Both the position numbers and the translations under genes were made by a program. The notes below the pieces were generated by a model that searched no databases, was not told the origin of the DNA, and was given only the letters and a program-made list of their open reading frames with translations. Below, one piece after another: positions 61,570 through 64,000 of a stretch of 64,000 nucleotides of DNA (position 1 is the stretch's first letter; each line of letters starts with the position of its first letter). Origin of the DNA: Chaetoderma sp. LZ-2023a (lineage: Eukaryota > Mollusca > Caudofoveata > Chaetodermatida > Chaetodermatidae); NCBI GenBank assembly GCA_034401795.1, contig CM067371.1:81240628-81304627 (forward strand), written 5' to 3'.

Positions 61570-61950
61570 ATGGCGTCCACTACAAAATCATACCAAACAC
61601 CAAAGCCGATGCCGACCATAGAACACATCCGGGTCACCAATGACAAACTAAAATACACAAACTCCAAGTACAAAAAGGTCTCGGCTAAAATCTACGACTA
61701 CAAGTGCGATGTTAAGCTCAAGGTCGGTCCTGCGACCTTCAAGGCTCACAAGGACGTCCTATCTGAAGCCAGTGACTATTTCTCAGCTATGTTCAGTCAT
61801 GACATGCTGGAGCGTGGCCAGGACGTGATTGAAATATATGAGATCAGCCCCAAAGGATTCAGTTCCATTCTGGATTACTTTTACCACGGCTACGTCACCC
61901 TCGAACCGGGTAACATCGAGGACTTATTGGAAGGTGCAAGGTTCTTCCAG
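61570..61950 (+). CDS. First coding exon of a BTB/POZ (Kelch-like type) protein
   Basis: From ATG at 61,570 (context GCGCGATGG) the exon encodes 127 residues. After a 35-residue leader, the BTB fold reads DYKCDVKLKVGPATFKAHKD, VLSEASDYFSAMFSHDML, DVIEIYEISPKGFSSILDYF, YHGYVTL and IEDLLEGARFFQ. BTB domains dimerise and, in Kelch-like proteins, recruit Cullin-3 for ubiquitin ligation (known for the family). The exon ends CTTCCAG|GTACAT, a good splice donor at 61,951; reading on gives a stop within a few codons. No BACK or Kelch exon is visible in the remaining 2 kb, so the intron is at least that long. No stops or frameshifts, so this is probably a live host gene. Confidence 0.85.
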
Positions 61951-61964
61951 GTACATATTCAATA

Positions 61965-62370
61965 ACTCTATCCATTTCTAGCGATGACACGCCCATTTCT
62001 AGCTTAGCTCCGCCTACCTTATACGTATATTGGAATCAACTTATATAGGCCTACGTTGAAGCCTGAATTGCCAGAATCCCAATTTCAAGATAACGACACA
62101 GGAAAGCGGTTCAATATTTTGAAATTAATGTTACTGGGCGTGGATGCTGCCTATGGAGCTCCAAGTCAAATTAATTTCAAAATATTCAACCAAATACTTA
62201 TTAAATTGTACACCCGTCAATATATAAGACATACAATTCGTACACCTGACTGACTTTTCCAGCTTCGTGGATAATTTTAGGCCATTATGATTGTGACGTC
62301 AGCTAACTTGTTACTTAATTGATTATAATGCCATATACACGAGTGACAGATAGTATCCCTCCATAAAGGT
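61965..62370. mobile_element. Palindromic MITE copy in the first BTB intron
   Basis: TAGCGATGACACGCCCATTTC and TAGCTTAGCTCCGCCTACC flank, core GGTTCAATATTTTGAAATTA (62,108) to AAGTCAAATTAATTTCAAAA (62,163), then TTGTGACGTCAGC near 62,290. It begins 15 bp after the splice donor. Confidence 0.7.
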
Positions 62371-64000
62371 CAAACATGGAAGAACTGATTTGCTGTGTTT
62401 GTGTAACATGCGGTGGTTCTTTAACCCTCACAGACCAGAAACGACATTTGGATCAATTTCAGGAAAACGTACGAAATGGTGTCAGATGTCTTTGTCAGCA
62501 AATATTTGCGTTATACCTACGAATTTGCTTATTATTAAGCCATTTTCAGTAGTGGCAACTATAATTGTGATTAGATACATATATAAAAGCAATGTGGGTG
62601 CTTAATTAGAATGTGAGAATCACTCGTGAATCATGTCACCCCGCCCACCCCCACCCCCCCCCCCCCACCCTCAAAGATGCCATGTCAGAAACTAAAATAT
62701 AAAAATGCGTATATGATTAACTTATATAATCAGCATCTCTAGTAAACAATAATGCCACAATAATCAGTGCTATGTGTGTGGGAATGGTCAAACAGAGGCT
62801 GTAAGATTTCCTTCCATCGTAAACTGTGTAGTAGACAGAAACATGTTCAAAAACTTAGGATTGAAACTTTTTGTCAAGACCGTCACAACACACAAATATA
62901 GCCATTCTTTAATATGTGTGACAATCAATCCAATATAGTTATCTCCCCTGTTATAGCTCTCCTTTAACATTATCTTGCAAAAACTGGCGCAACATTACTG
63001 TGTAACTATATAAGCGAAATTTGATATCTGAATCATGTTACTTTGAAGAGTATATTATTTAGATGTCAAGACCGAACGCTTGCCCAAGTTTTCCCAAATG
63101 CATTTATCCATTCCTATAATAAATTTTAATATTTAGAATGACAGACTATTTTGATAAGCATATCATCATTGCATCCACTGAAAAAAACCAAAGTGACAGC
63201 ATTGACAAACACATCATATTGGCAAGACCATCACAGTCAAGACCATCACATTCCTTATTTTTAAGTCATGGAAATATGCACATTTCTTTACATCAGAGAT
63301 GCCTTATGGTTTTATGTGTCCTACTAAAGTATTTTGTGTTATCAATAGACCTTCCTTTGCACCATATCAGGGAAATTTGCATTTTTATGTTATTTCAGGT
63401 CAAGATCATAACAGTTTGTCAGGACCGTCACATACGTCAAGACCACCACGTTGTATTTTTCATTTGGATTCATACAATTTACCCTTACAGCTAACGAGTC
63501 GATATATTGTTCATTAATTGGCCGTATATATATTCTTGACCATTTTGCATCACATACATCAGATCTGCATGTTAGTTTTGATAAAAATCACCCCTGATAC
63601 CGTGTGATGGTCTTCACAAAATCGATGGCAATGTGAGTAATGAGGACATAATTATCAGGAAATGGATTAATATTAAGCATGGCAAGTTATAAAATCATCC
63701 TCTCCAACCAAGTCAAATGAATAAAAATTCATATAATTATATATCAAAACGGTTTGAAATTTGACATTTCTGAACTACCCTTTTGGTACGTTTTCCTGAA
63801 ATTGACCCATATAAGTTATGACGTCACGAATATTATGTTGAATATTTGTAGCTTGTGCTAGCAGTTCAACAAACCGACATATCCCTTTCCGCCCTTGACC
63901 AGCAGTGCAGGGATCAATATCAAACGGAAATCCGCAGCTATCGAGATTCTATTGACCTTGTTTAACATAATTTGAGCAAGAGCTAACAGGTGCTGCATAT
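62371..64000. other. Intronic or intergenic DNA
   Basis: No exon recognised. A C-rich tract lies at 62,640-62,670. A weak TGTTGAATATT...AGTTCAAC word pair near 63,835-63,870 may be another eroded palindromic MITE. Confidence 0.4.

Overview
The window looks like intergenic DNA from a repeat-rich animal genome, most likely a marine invertebrate. A mollusc or other lophotrochozoan is my guess from repeat style and gene families; no taxonomic marker is present. There are no bacterial operons, rRNA or recognisable tRNA genes. The only convincing host exon is a BTB/POZ first exon at 61,570-61,950. Everything else I recognise is mobile or repetitive, mostly decayed.

Layout. 1-5.3 kb: minus-strand degraded copy (A) of a very large invertebrate multicopy gene family that ends in a Cys-rich tail and carries FEN/PIN-nuclease-like acidic motifs. 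6.5-9.6 kb: microsatellites, MITEs and two LINE 3' remnants. 12.3 kb: piggyBac-like foldback MITE. 13.25-16.0 kb: a second copy (C) of the large family, split by a complete Tc1-type DD34E transposon (14,204-15,859). 17.1-22.3 kb: solo-LTR-like and satellite modules of a Ty3/Gypsy family in inverted arrangement, with another foldback MITE inside. 22.3-31.5 kb: a minus-strand Gypsy relic (integrase, gag with zinc knuckle, tRNA-Lys-type primer site, 848-bp LTR) lacking reverse transcriptase and carrying a SINE. 34.1-35.6 kb: another piece of the LTR-associated module with a promoter-like CCAAT/TATA block. 35.9-42.8 kb: LINE ORF1, an array of palindromic repeats, and a nearly full-length CR1/L2-group LINE ORF2 interrupted by the same SINE. 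43-44.7 kb: one more LTR-module copy. 46.8-50.5 kb: dense copies of a palindromic MITE with TGACGTCA sites. 51.6-52.3 kb: LINE remnant. 54.6-55.1 kb: 50-bp satellite. 55.6-58.8 kb: third copy (B) of the large family, plus strand and a different subfamily. 59-64 kb: MITEs and the BTB exon.

The pieces do not form a pathway. They record nested insertions: Tc1 into family copy C, SINE into the LINE, SINE into Gypsy-associated repeats, MITE into the LTR module, and LINE into the palindromic array. The most interesting signal is the large family. Two clearly different subfamilies share one motif order (ADNxD, HEEADTR, DDTDV, GCDT, Cys-rich tail), and it behaves like a repeat here.
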